A DNA stretch of 64,000 nucleotides from Rhododendron vialii (Eukaryota; Streptophyta; Magnoliopsida; Ericales; Ericaceae): NCBI RefSeq assembly GCF_030253575.1, contig NC_080561.1, positions 36,682,064 through 36,746,063 of the forward strand, written 5' to 3'. The notes under the pieces were generated by a model. The model was not told the DNA's origin. It saw only the letters and a program-made list of their open reading frames with translations, and did no database searches. The translations under genes were made by a program, and so were the position numbers. Positions 1-13,409 of this stretch are shown one piece after another (the stretch's first letter is position 1; each line of letters opens with the position of its first letter).

Positions 1-47
1 ATTCTCATTCTAACCACTCAATCTTTGGGTCTTGATTAACTTTGCAG

Positions 48-101
48 GAAGATTTCAATTCATGGAATTACTGGAGAATGCCATTGCCAGATGTTGAGTG
101 A
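48..101 (+). CDS. Possible terminal exon of an upstream gene (partial)
   Basis: A pyrimidine-containing stretch ends in TTTGCAG at 41-47. It is followed by 17 open codons reading EDFNSWNYWRMPLPDVE and a TGA at 99-101. The tryptophan- and proline-rich peptide looks more like protein than random sequence, and the position fits the last exon of a gene whose body lies left of the window. I do not recognise the family. The frame is not proven because the previous exon is missing, so this could also be non-coding. Confidence 0.35.
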   Translation, partial: EDFNSWNYWRMPLPDVE

Positions 102-759
102 GGAGCTCTTCCTTGGAATTGCTTTGGTTGTAGGTAGGGTGTAAACTGGCTTGGAATGTCATACTGCATTCATTTCCAGCATCACTACAATTTTTTCCCA
201 AAATTCATCCGAGTAGAGGCTGCTCAGTGGCCCATTTTTTACCGGCGCTGATGTAAAGTTTGTAAACATAATTGAGCGTATACTCGAGATAGACCATACA
301 ACTTTCTTAGTGAATTAAGTTATCATGACGAAGTGTCCAAGTCGTGCTTTCTCTCTAGCTCATCTCTTTTAGTTTTGAATCATTGCTCTTTATTATTTGA
401 GAGGCCCGACGTGTTAGGATCATAGGTTTCTAAAGGGGTTGTTAAAGAAGGTGAAAAGATAAAATAAGAAGCGATGAAGCTATATAGTTACTCCATTCGG
501 ATTTCATCTAAAGATATTGCAAAAATGAAATGGGGCTAGAACTGTTTTTGGGGATAATGTAAGGTTCTTGGAAAGAAATTAAAAAATAGTGTGATGAGAA
601 GAGCAATGCCAGGACACAATTTTAAGCCACCACTCTGGATACAATTACTCAAAACCGTACACTAGTGTACGTGGATCTACATATATTGGACGGCTTCAAT
701 CACACTTAATTACAATTTATACCTGTCCATGTGTTTGAAATAATTTGGTTGACATTACC

Positions 760-920
760 ATTGAAATCCATTGTTGTAAACTATAAAAGCACAATTGAGT
801 TGACGAAAAGGGAAGGGTAACATTGAAATCCGGTGTAAAGTAGTTTAAGGGCACAATTAAGTAGACGAAAAGGATAACATTGAAATCCGTTATAAACTAT
901 AAGGGCACAATTGTGACATG
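760..920. repeat. Minisatellite, about three copies of ~60 bp
   Basis: Three successive copies begin at about 760, 821 and 878. Each opens with CATTGAAATCC and contains a variant of AAGGGCACAATTGAGTAGAC. The spacing is 61 then 57 bp, and copies have diverged by substitutions and small indels. No coding sense is visible. Confidence 0.7.
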
Positions 921-1401
921 GCAGATTTTATAGTGACGATTTTGAAACTTGATGTATTTCGACGAGAATGGCAACATCAATTTATTATTTTTCACAAAGC
1001 CAAATAATCGATAATCAAACCCACTTTCATAATTATTTACATGTTCACGTCCATACAAATCAAAATATATCCATCAAATCTTATTCACGAAACATACAAA
1101 TTAAAATATATCCATCAAATCTTATTCACGAAATAGAGGAAACTATATTTGATTTGGATTTGCGCATAACCAAACGAAGATGTGATTAACCACCAAACCC
1201 AAAGAAAGATATTATTCTTTTTAGAATACTGTCTATTTATTTTTACATTCAGAATATATCTATTATCTAGTGTAGTTCTATCTAAGGTAATAAGAAAATA
1301 AATCTCAAATAAAATTCACTCAAAACGAAGAATATTTAAAAAAAAAGTCTTTCATCTTTAATGAACTTTATAACATTTTTTGTGTTATAAAGATTGCTCA
1401 T

Positions 1402-1621
1402 TACTCTCTCCGTCTTGGTCATGTATTTCATTTTGGAACGTTCCAAAATGTTTGTCCTCTTTCAAATGTCAAACCAAAAAGTGTGTACTTTTACATATAA
1501 ACCATCCCTCATTAATGATTAAATTTTTTTTGAAAGAGGGGATAAAGAGTGACATTGAAAATTAAAACTAATCAAAGTTGGATTCCCTTTACAGGATTGG
1601 CAATATGGGACGAAGAGAGTA
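1402..1621. mobile_element. Decayed Stowaway-type MITE
   Basis: The left end reads TACTCTCTCCGTCTTGG and the right end, reverse-complemented, reads TACTCTCTTCGTCCC. Both match the CTCCCTCCGT... end of plant Stowaway (Tc1/mariner) MITEs and are flanked by TA. The interior is AT-rich and non-coding. Confidence 0.55.
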
Positions 1622-2819
1622 TGGTTTCTTTGTTATGTTATTATTTATGTAAAATTATCTTTTATAATTTTCTCTCACACATAAACAGGATAATTTCATA
1701 ATCTTTACATAAATTAAAAGGAAAATGTATTTGGATATTGGGAGAGTATGAGAATCAATTTTGGATATTTAAGGCAAATAATTTTCACTCTCTTTTTGCT
1801 ATTCACATTCCCTCTTCTGTCCTTATTATGAATTTACAATATAGTACTTCGACGTGTGAAAAAGTGTATTAAAAGAAAAGACATCATAGTAAATCCATGT
1901 GAATAAAAAAAAAAAAAATGCGTGCTGTCCAAAATATTGGACACTTTCACTATTCCAGTCCTACGAAAAAATGATCTATGTCTTTTAACTCATATTGTTT
2001 TGCATAAGCAATATGAATCTTGTTTGATAGTAAATTTCAATTAGTTCTGTTAAACAAAATTTTGAAAATCGCCCAATACATTATGATTTGGAAGATATAG
2101 ACAATTTTAAAATGATGTGCATTACCAAACTTGTCTAATACAATATTATGGAACGGAGAGAGCGTGAATTATTAAAAAAAAGCGTGAAAATCACTGTCGG
2201 GATAAAGTGGTGATCTGTTGCGGTTTCCATGAAATGTGAACCGTAGATTTGTAGACACGTGATGAAATCGTAGGTGCGGAACAGAGGGTCGAAGACTTTA
2301 ATTCCCGCCTAATCTGTCCCAAAGGGCAATACGGTAAACTCACAATTCAAACAATAAAACTACAGGTACAACAAAAGCACACTCCGTTGTGTGGGAATCA
2401 TCTCGAGAACCCCACATAAATTAAAGATCGGAGACTCTTAATTAATTTAAAATATATTTTTTAAGCATCCCCGTAAAAATATATGCTCATTCCAATGTTG
2501 GTAAAAGTTTGATCGATTTTTTACCGTGGCTGGTTTTGCCACTCCATATTTTTATTAGCACCACTCTACTGCAAGTGTATTTTTGGTGCAAAAATACGTA
2601 AAGGAGTGGCGTTAACAAAAAAAATAGAATGACAAAATCATTTCCCTTTTTACTCAATTTTTTTAACAAAATTGATTAAGAATTCGATCAAGTACTTATC
2701 GATATCCGAAAGAGCTTATTTTTCACAAGATTCTTATTAAATGATTTTAAACGAATTGAGCACATTTACGTGATACTTTGAGTTGGGTCCCACGCAATTT
2801 GCAAATGGTATACCTGCCC

Positions 2820-2827
2820 ATATATAG
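2820..2827 (+). promoter_or_regulatory. Putative TATA box of the coiled-coil gene
   Basis: CCATATATAGC lies about 265 bp upstream of the ATG at 3088. A start site about 30 bp downstream would give a 5' UTR of roughly 235 bases that includes a (CT)n tract at 2911-2926. The position is plausible but not proven. Confidence 0.4.
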
Positions 2828-3087
2828 CAGGACTCCAATTCAAAACGCGAAACGGTAGGCGGAAGACTCGCACGGCTTTATTACACGGGCACGCAAATAC
2901 ACCCATCACCTCTCTCTCTCTCTCTCGCACATACAAACACGCACACACACTAATCCAACGAAACCAGTTTATACATTTGATCTGAATCAAAGAATTCATC
3001 GCGTATGCAGAAACACATACATTGTCTGCGTAACTATATCTATCTATCTTTGATTTGGGGTGAAAAGGAAGAGAGAGGGTGGTGGCC

Positions 3088-6000
3088 ATGTCGTGGATTA
3101 AGTCCGCGGTGAACAAAGCCGTCGAAGTGGGCGGCAATAGCAACCTCACTCGCACCGTCCGTAATTACGCCGACTCCGTCGTCTTTCAAGCCGGTCAAGT
3201 CGTCGTCGAGGGCGCCAAAATTTTGCAAGATCGCATCGTACTCTCTCTCTCTCTCTCTCTCTCTCTGTATATGTGTGTGTGTATATATCTCCTCAATTTG
3301 GTTTTTGTTTTCAGTGCATGATCAACATTGCAAACATCATGCGGGATTGTTTTGCTAACCACAGCCAACCAGACATTGGATATTGCACACAAAATGTCAC
3401 AAGATTTAGAGATACAATGCACTTTTTATAGGTATCAATATAGGTATCAATGCACTTTCACAGATATCTATGTATACCTTCCAATTTCGTAGATACCAAT
3501 GCACTTTTTTGCATATTAACCATTGCCCGGTAGGTTGTGATTAGCAATTTTCGTGTTTAATTACCAGCTTAAATTGGCCAGTTGTAGGGATTCAAGAAGT
3601 ATGATGATGTCCCCTTTGTTTGACGAGACTAAATAGTGAACGGATTTATAATCCCACTCTCACTCGATTTATAGTGATTGGATTGATTGTATATCCCACA
3701 CTTTGTAGAGTTTATATTTGATGCATGTATAATCTGCACTTCAAATAATTCAACCAAACACTAGATATCTAGTCAATTTGGATATAGTCTAATTTGTTGC
3801 TCATATCCGGTCAAACAAACAGGCCCTTATAGTACATTTCTACAACTCCATAATGGTTTTGATAGATGGATGCGCATGCGTGTTTACAGATAGGCATCGA
3901 CATGTAGCTATGATTGGTGGTTGATGCGTTTTCTGTTTTACTTTCTTTGATTGATCATTAATTGCGTACATGTAATTAGATGTTTGTAAAAATATAAAAA
4001 TGCATAGTCCTAACATCAACGTGTGCATCTGAAAGTGAGTAGCCCCACCTCTAGTCTGCATCCCACAAGTGCTCTAATCGTCCCAAATGGATTTTTCCCA
4101 ATCTGGACTGATGCATTGTACAAACTGGCTGATTGAATCTGTTTGGGGAGACTGGCTTGTTGAAGCTATGGTGACCTGGTTGCCTGTTTTGGGCGAGCTA
4201 GTGGGGAGTGAGCATATTGTTGGCGTCTTCGCTAGAGTGGAGGATCTTGACCAAGTCACGGAGTGTGTACTCGAAAGGGGCCATTGTGGTTGACAAGCGT
4301 TAGTCCAAATGACATCTGAAATATCTGCCAGCTACGGTATCTAAGGGGTTATGAGTTGGGGTTGTATACATGAGTTTATATTGCTGGTTAAACCAACAAG
4401 CCAACTTATTATTGATTTTCATGAGAGATTAAAACAAGATTTATTGAAAATTATAGACTGTAGAGTTCGTGAAAAGAATAGTAGTAAGGAAAGATTCTAT
4501 TGCTCAAGGTGGGGAATAGATCCCAATTTAACAAGGTTTCACTATTTTGTAGTTATAAAGCAATTACTACTTGCATTTTATTGTTAATCACTAGTATTGT
4601 GCCCGTTCAATGCATTGGGCCACAAAAAAATCAATGGGAGAAATATAGTTTGAAAAAAAAAATCCATATCTAACGTTTTCCCGTTCTATACACGGGAAGA
4701 CATGTATCTATTTTCATGAATTAAAGATTTATAGTGTAAATAAAATTAATTCGCAGTTGTGAAAAATATAGAAGAAACAAAGCAAATAAACAAAAACTAA
4801 AGAGTGTAATTTTATATATCTTTTTAATAGAACAGAACCAACTCCTCATATCCCAAAAATCTCACTTGTAATTCGCCCGCCCCCCCCCCCCCCCCCCCCA
4901 TGTCTCTCTCTCTTCCCCCCCACGTTTCTTCTCTCTTTCTCCATGTCTCTCTCTCTTCCCCCCCACGTTTCTTCTCTCTTTCTCTCTCAATTTGCTTTCT
5001 CCTCCCCCATGTTTCTCTCTCTATTTTTATAAATAAAATTATCGAATGTCAAGAAAATTAGGATTGAGGGTTTGGAGGCACGAACACATTTGTATAGAAT
5101 ATGTTTGCACAAACAAAGACAGATAGAATTTCCACTTAGCAAATGTAAAAGAACCAATGACTGATATTCTTTTTCTGTGAAATAACAGAATATCGGTTTG
5201 CCCTTCTAGGAAGAGAATGTGTAGAGAGAGAGCAATTCAGTATGGAATTTTTCGGTCCATCGAATGACTTTACAAATGGCCTATTTATAGACTTATAGGC
5301 ACCCTTGTATGAAAGGTTGTGTCTCTAGTAAACAGCCATAAGGAATGGTCATGGCTTTTGAAGACACCAATTAGGAAGGATCGTGTCTTTTAAAGACAAC
5401 TAATTAATAGAAAGGAACATGCCTATTAGTAAGCACCCTTTTAACAATTAATTAGGAAGGATCATACCTCTTGGAGGCACCTCCATGTTTTGTATCCCTT
5501 CCTAACAATCACATCTTTTCCAAATGAACACACCCCAATTTAATGGGTGTTATAACCATTTACATAAAGTCACAACTCATGTGAAAATGTGTAGCAACCT
5601 TTCACAAAACCTCTCTCAATACCTTTTCAAAAAACCCAAACCAAAATTCAATTTTATTTTGAAAATCTCCAACAATTAATCGCGCGATTTAATTATTTTT
5701 GATCGGCTATGTGCCTACTTAGTTGATCACGAGATTGTAAGCAATGTTTTCAAAGGCTAAGTTGAGGCTCGCCTTGAGACTTGCATCAAGGCCAGGCTAA
5801 CGTAAAACGCCTTGAGGCCTTTGGATTTGTGCCTTACCCTCCAAAAACCTAAACCTTGTCTATGGGGCATTCACACAAGGTGCGCTCATGCATTTCGTGC
5901 GAGGCTTATGCTTTTTCAGGAACACATGGCCTATAGATCACCACACTCTCATCCTCTCTCTTAACTTGTCAATCTTTGTTCGAAGTTAGAGGGCAGTGTA

Positions 6001-9000
6001 AATGCTGACGCCTCGAGACTTACTCCTTGCCACATGGGGGATAAGAATGCCTCCCATTGCGCATTCACCTTAAAAACAGTGATTTTATGTACTTGTGTGC
6101 ATTCAAATGATTTTGGGAAGACATAATAATCAGGTTCATCATTCAAACAAGTTGGTGCATTGTTGATGGCTCTGTCTTTTGATCCTGCCAAGAGCATTCT
6201 GGACATCCTTAAGGAAGTTAGGTTGCAATGTTGCATCAATAGTTGTAACGGTCAAGCTTCTTGGTGTATCTTGTAACTGTTGTACTTTAATTGTTTTAGC
6301 ACTTCGGAGTACATTATCTTCCTTTGTGCAATTGTGTTCTTGATAGCAGTAAATTCCAGTTTTACTTATTTTGATCCGTGTCTTTTGGGTTGTATAACCC
6401 TCTAAGTTCCAAATACTTAGAATATCATATTGGATTGCATATCTGTAGCTTTATTTTTAAAAGATTTAATGGGGTTGCAGGCGGCTCGAAATCTCAAAAG
6501 CTTTAAGCCTGCCGTAAAAAGATTAGAGGAGGTTTCTGTTTCTTGTAGGGGAGTTGAAAGAGTTCAGCTACTGAGAAGGTGGTTAGTTGCACTTAAAGAA
6601 GTTGAAAGAATAACTGCAGATTCTGCTGATATTAGTGGAAAGAACTCTGAACAGCTTCATACATCTGATGAAGCCAAAGATTCGCCGAGAAAGCCTACTT
6701 TGGTGAGTAGTGACTAAAATGTACTCCTGTTTCATATTCAACCCTTTTTAGGTAGTGTATTCCTATTGAGCTACTGCATTTCAAGAAGTTCTATGCACTT
6801 TGTCTGCATTAGCAAAAACATAACCCATCAAAGTCTGTTGAATTGGGTCAGAAGTGTGGGTGCCTAAAATATTTTGGAAGCATTAGGTCAAATTGTGCGT
6901 TGGTGGTATAGTAAACAGAATACCAAGACACCGGTTCTCTTTCATTTGTACTGGAGGTGACTGTTTGTTACAGTAGTGTATTAAATAAACTAGAAATGGC
7001 ATGTATTTCTGGAATTATCCATTATTTATTTCGGCTTCCCAAGTAAGTAGAATTACACACTTTATGACGTTGTGCAAGAAAACAGAGACCACATTGACCA
7101 ACAAAGGGCACTGCATAGATAAAGGAGAATTGGCTAGCAATAAACTGGTGCAAGTAGATGAATAGATCACTTTGAGTAGTTGTTACTTTCAAACATCACT
7201 AGTATTATCGTAGCTTGTTATTATCCAAAACTAATACGATACTGCTAATTCGTGATTTCAGCATTAATTTTATGTACTTCTTTCCCAAGTTTATGGTGAT
7301 GGGAAGACACATTTGATAGTATGATTCACGGTCAGACACCTACACTTAGTCAAAATTTGTGCTGCTTTTATTGGGCGTGGTAATATCAATGGGTTTTAAT
7401 TACTGATATTCTACATTGGTAGATGAGTTAATCTCTCAAACAATGGACAGTGAAAGAAAAACATGATGCCCTAGAATGTCTAGAAAATCATGACGCACTA
7501 CAATGTCTTGTAGCAACTGCTTTCGGTGACAATGCTCTCTGGGCAAGGTTCATGTTTTTAGCCTCAATCTTCAGTGAATACTCGTGGTGATTGAATGCTT
7601 GCAATTCTTTGCACATCTCGTACATAGGATACATCACTTGTCACATTTTCAAGGCCAAGGTGGTGTGCTGACGTGTAAAATGTGTTTCGAAACAAGGGCC
7701 AGATCCTGTAACCTTAGTATGAATCTTCGGAAAGCAAGAAATGTGTGCAGGGAGAACATTCATCCCACTTGATTCCACCGCCATTATTGTCACAGATTTC
7801 ACCAAAAACCTCCTTCTATCGTTAACAATAGTGATATCATCATCTGAAGGTTAGTCAATGACTCAATGCTAAACTATCCCAGGCATACCACTCTGGCATT
7901 GATACAGCCACCAGTGACCTGCCATTGCTAACACGTCACGCAATTACCTTTCCCGAACAAGTCTACCGCCTTATCCTACTATCTTTGATTGGGTTTTGTT
8001 TGCCACTATATGATCATTGTCTGATGCTGCTATTCATTGCTTATTTAACATCTGGATATTGGTTGAACATTGGCCATTCCCCAGCTAGCCAATAATTTGC
8101 TTTACTTAACATCATTTCACTCTACTTTTAAATCAAGCACATGTGGAGTTTTTTTGAACAACAGTGCCTTTTGCTTTCTAATCAAATAAACAACCTTCTT
8201 TGCTTTCGCACCAGTATAAGGGGATGACGATGTCCTTTCCATCATGCTCAATCTCAGAAAAGTTGGTAGAGTACTATCAAGTTGTTGCATGGATGAGACT
8301 GCTTCTCACCCTATGTGCACGGATATTTCTAACTGGGATGCGTATCTCTATCGTAATCTCATTGGATATCGATATGCCTGCAATACTCATGGATACATAT
8401 CCAAAAGTATCCCTGATATAAGAGTTAAATTTTTTTTACTTGTAAAGTACTCTCTCCGTCCCAATTTGTTTGTCTACTTTTTGACTTTTACTTGTCCCAA
8501 AATGTTTGTCCACTTTGGAAGACTAATGCTTTGTTTGGTTTCCTTTTTGAAAAAAATTTCTCAACTCAAAAAACACTCATTATCCTTACTTTCAATTATT
8601 AATCTCATTTCTCTCTCCACTCTCCAATCATTACTCTCATTCCTCTCTCTATCTCTCTTCACTTATTACCCCTATCTCAAATCATTACCCTATTTCTCTC
8701 TCCACTCATTACCGCAAAAACCAAACTCAAAAATTCTCAAAAATCCATCCAAACTCAGCATAAGGGACCAAAACTACAAAATTACCTTTTTGTCCCTTAC
8801 CATTTGAACTAAAGTAATCTTTTTCAAAAAGTTAGGAGGGCAATTTTTGGAAAGTTGAGCATTTATAGGTGCAATTATTGTGTTCCCTAAAAAAGTTGTA
8901 TTCCCCAAATTGGACAAACAAATTGGGACGGAGGGAGTATCAGATACCTTTCGAATACTCCAGGTCCTCATTCTTGTGATTTTGCATAATTCAATGTGAA

Positions 9001-12000
9001 GAAATTTTGAAAGGATTTTTCATTTTTATTCTAGTTGTACCCTTTCTTTTAGATTTTCTTGTATCGTTGTATCCTTATCATATGGTATCCCTGCCCCGGA
9101 TTGGTATCCATGCTTCATAGGTCATGGCTTTACTTCTTGTTCACAGTTTATAATGATCTGATAATAGTCCTGTGCTTGTCAAACTGGAAAATTGTTTTGT
9201 ACTTTTGTTCTGTTTGAGTAGATTTAATATCACTATGGTTTTCCATTGACAGGTTTTGTACTATGACTCTGATATTGGTCTAGAACCCATGAATTTCTTT
9301 GATGTCTTTCTTCATAGTCAAGCTCTTGAAGGGATGACACTGTCTATGGTAAGTTGAACAGATATTGGTCAGTTCTTATTGGCTAATCCATCTTCCAAAG
9401 TTTGTCTGTTTACTGTTAATCAAAGACAATAATAAAGAGGTGTAGCATATTGTGCAGCGATCATACCTATCTTTCTTTTTACCTTAAAATGTGTCTTCTA
9501 GATGCGTAGATAGAGATATAAATATGGTTGCTTTATACTCCTGATCCATAGATGTTAACCGCATGTTAACTATTTCTCTGACTCAGATTCTTGAAGGTCC
9601 AACGGAGGAGGAAGCTTCTCTACTTCTGGAGATATTTGGGTGATTCTTCTTGTTCTCTAGATTTTTGTACTAGTGTCCTCATAAAGGCAGAGTGTAATTA
9701 TTTCAGAACGTAGGAGGAGTCAGTTTATGAGAAAATTTGAAGTTTCTTATACAAGTTGTCTACTTATCTCCCCTATAAAAGAATGGATTAAAATTTCTAT
9801 GAGGGAAATTCTACTAAATTGGTTACTAATATGGTTTATTTAGGCTTTGTCTCACTGGTGGAAAGGAAGTTCTTGATGCAACAATGGGCAGCATACAAAA
9901 TCTCGCGAAAGCTTTCTCAAGTTATGAGGAGGAAGTGCTGGTGCAGATGATATGCTCATCTCTTCAATTAGCTGATTTTGCAGGTGAAGAGTCGCAAGGT
10001 TATTGACTTTTAGCCTTTATTTCTCAGGTTAAGCGGGAAGAGCTGCTTCAATATGCTCAAGATGCAATTGCAGGCCTGAAACTAAATGCTGATATTGCAA
10101 GGTGGTTAAGGAACAGTTGTACTGCTTACATGGATTGGGGTTAAGTGTCACTGTTTTCCTGTTTAAAGTATGATTCTCTTAGGTTCAATATGTAAGCACA
10201 CAAATGTGCTTGATCATGTGAAATGAGGCTGTGTGCCTGCGTCGACAGAGGGGCAAGTTCTTTCGTATGCTCCTATTAGTTTTATTCTTCGTATCAAGTG
10301 CTCTCATATGCTCGAGTCTGAGTTTTCCTTATGTTAACTTTGTATTCTTAAATGTTGTTACTCTTGGATATGCTATCACGCTTTCTGTAGAGTTTGGCTC
10401 AGTTGAAACTATTCTGTTTTCTTCAAATAACATGACTCGGCTTAGCTACTTCAGGTTTCTCAGATACTATTGGACTTATTGATAGTTTATCTATACAATG
10501 ATTGTATGCAAGGACAATTCAAAAACAACAACACTATGCTAGAGCTCTGTAAGTTGGACATGGAAAATTTTAAACTATTTTCATTAGGGCGTTTTCCTAA
10601 TTGCAGACTTGATAAAACAATTTCCTTCTGAAGTTCTAATATTAATCTCTGTTAGGCTTTGTACGTAGATTGTTTTGCAGCCATAAGTGTATGCACTTTT
10701 TATTCATTCCAGTCGTGGATTGTAATTTCTATTAGCCTGTTTTGTATCTGCTCAGAATAGATTCTGAAGTCTCCAATATACACAAAAAACTAGATGCATT
10801 GAAGTCCAACAAGCTACGGTGTGAAGATCATGGCATTTCATCTGAAGAAGCAACTGTTGGATCAGTAGAGGTGAGATTGATTTCGATTCTCATGTAAGTT
10901 CTGATAAATTGATTACTTATTTCGGCAATTACTTGTATAAGCAAGTGTTGGAATGATTGTAATCTTGCGGATTTCAGTCCTTTCTATACTACAAGAGACG
11001 TAGGATTGTTGGTCTAATGAATCAAATTCAATCCATTTCTTTTTGTTTATTCGCTGTAAAAGAGTCCTATCAGTTATCATTTGATTCATTTTTTGGTTGG
11101 TTTTAGCATCGCTAAGTTTATGAGTCCATATATCCATTATGAGTCCACATATCCATGTTGTTTCTCTAACTCATCCATTCCATTTCAACAAAGGGAAAGG
11201 ATACAGAATATCATGGATCTACTTTGTACCTTCTAATTAATGGATTGAACTAGCTAAAACATGGATTGAATCCTATTAATCCAAGTTTTAGCTTCTGGAG
11301 ACAGCATGTTTGGTTTTAGCTGCTGGAGACAGCATATGCTGATGTCCTGAAATGTTTGCCTAGTTTCTTGGGGAAGTTTATGTGAATCGACCCAATTGGT
11401 ATATCCCTGAGAAGAGTCAGACGGCTGGCCTGCAGTTTTATCAGACTTAAGCAAAACCAGTTGTGCATAAGGGGCTCGTACTTGCTGAGAAATTAGTTGC
11501 AAACTGATGCTAGCATGCGGATGAATGAATTTAGCTCAAGCTAATGCTTCTTAAGAACAAGATGAGAAGGGTAACTGCTGAAAGGGGTTTTTTGCCTCTG
11601 ACTCTGGTCGGTTTTCTTTCTGAGACATGGCTTGGGAAAATTAGTTCTAACTAAGAATGAGAAAGTTAACTATCCTGCTTAGTTGGTCATGTCTTGATAT
11701 CATAATAGATATAACATGTGTAACTTTCGAAGGTAAAATTAGAAATCTATGTTCTTTCAAATAACTGTGACAATTGTTAGGTTTAATGGCAACAGTTTTT
11801 ATGCCACATAAGTTAGATTCATGGGACCAAGAGTGAGTAATAAGCCTTTCACTAATCTGAGGATGATTGAGAGCAATTGTTCATTGATATTGGACAGCTT
11901 TTGTGCCCTTTGAGTTAATACACCACATGGATTTTGATCCTCCTCCTGCTGCAGGCTCTGAAAGAAGCCTCAGCACAAGTTTCCCTCTGTTCCAGGTTGG

Positions 12001-13378
12001 AGGAACTTTTACTGAAGAAGAAACTCTTGAACAATGGAGATTCTCCAGATCTTCATGCTCAAAAGGTGTGGGTTTCCTTCTTATTGCTGATAAAAGTAAA
12101 TAGTTTGGTTTTTGTCACAACGACAATGTTTTCTTGGGGAAAACACATGAGAGGCAAACCTTTGTCTGTCGAAACTTAGACACTGTCTTATCTTTCCCTA
12201 ACTTCTATCCCTAGATATTGAACCATACAAAATTTCTTGCTGCATCCCTAGCTGCTGCTTTGGGGTTATGAACGCAAGCACACAGAATAAATAGAAAAAG
12301 AAGAACCCACTATGAAGGGTTATGTCATTAACTGCCCCAACTAAAAGATCAATGTGATAAAGGCAGTATGGACTTAACTCTTACATGTAAATCCTTCTAT
12401 GCACTTATTCCCAAGTCAATTTTGCAGTTAGGAATGATTAAGTTTGTGTCTATACTTGACCGCCTGTTCAACATTTCTTATCTTCATTGTCTATTAAATA
12501 TGCAGGTTGATAAATTAAAAGTTTTAGCTGAATCTCTTGCTAATTCTGCCTCTAAAGCTGAAAAGCGCATCTCAGACCACAGGTTATTAGCTATTCTTGT
12601 CTTGTAGTTAGTCAAAGTTTCCTATTCAATTGGACTTCAGTGTCCAATCTAGGTGGAAGCACCAGTTCAGTGTGCGTTTAGACAGTCAAATTTTTGAAGC
12701 TGTTCATGGTAGTTGCCTTTTGCTCTTTGCAATTTTCTGCCCTTTGATTTTTCAAGTGCAAAGATTAGTATGAAATGCTGCTTATGTTTGTGTGCTTTTG
12801 TAAGCAGATTACATAAAGAAGAAGCCCTTCACTTTCGCGTTACCAAAACTGGCGAAGTTAGCCAAATTGAGAAGGTAAACTTAAACAGACATGTGGTACC
12901 ATTGTCTTGATGCGGAAATCTATCAAACAAATACATTTGCACCAATTAACTTAGGAATTATTCTGCTGAGAGCAATCAAATGGATGACCTTGAATGTTAG
13001 GATGAACAATCTGTTTGACTACTTAAAAAAACAGCAGAGACGGATAAAAATCTCTTTTTGTGGCAGAAAGTGTTTTATAATATTTACTTTTGTCTAATTG
13101 TTTGGTAATTATCATTCTTTCTTCCTAGTGGTTGTGAGGTTGGGCTTCCCTCTTGGACATAGATGTTGTTGCGTAAGTTTCAATACTGTTGTCATCTGCA
13201 TGCGGTTTGCTTATCCTGATGTGTTGGTCCTCCAAGGATATGTTTCATTATGTTTTTTTACGATGAGGCAATCAACAGAATCGGTCATCCCTACATACAA
13301 ATTGTTTCTCATGATTCCTGATCACTTTTCTCATGAGATGGGATGACACAAACCAATATAGAATATTCTATGGCTTCA

Positions 13379-13409
<31 letters not shown>

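Larger units (their letters stand above)
102..2819. other. Intergenic region, no gene seen
   Basis: AT-rich sequence between the possible upstream terminal exon and the promoter of the coiled-coil gene. The few open frames here are short, AT-driven and show no family resemblance. It holds a three-copy minisatellite near 760, a 40-bp tandem duplication near 1053-1132, and a decayed Stowaway-type MITE (1402-1621). The first few hundred bases may be 3' UTR of the upstream gene. Confidence 0.5.

Noticed and set aside
4877..4899. Poly-C as a possible assembly gap or telomere-like signal
   Set aside because: Plain homopolymer next to CT repeats with no TTTAGGG units. Only its length is doubtful.
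8244..8807. 187-codon plus-strand open frame
   Set aside because: It runs through the Stowaway and nested MITE, with CT-rich low-complexity translation, inside an intron of the coiled-coil gene.
9941..10027. Reading straight through as part of exon 5
   Set aside because: The 87-bp segment has clean GTGCAG...TCTCAG borders, and retaining it leads to an in-frame stop at GGTTATTGA. Treating it as an intron restores [15 protein letters not shown].
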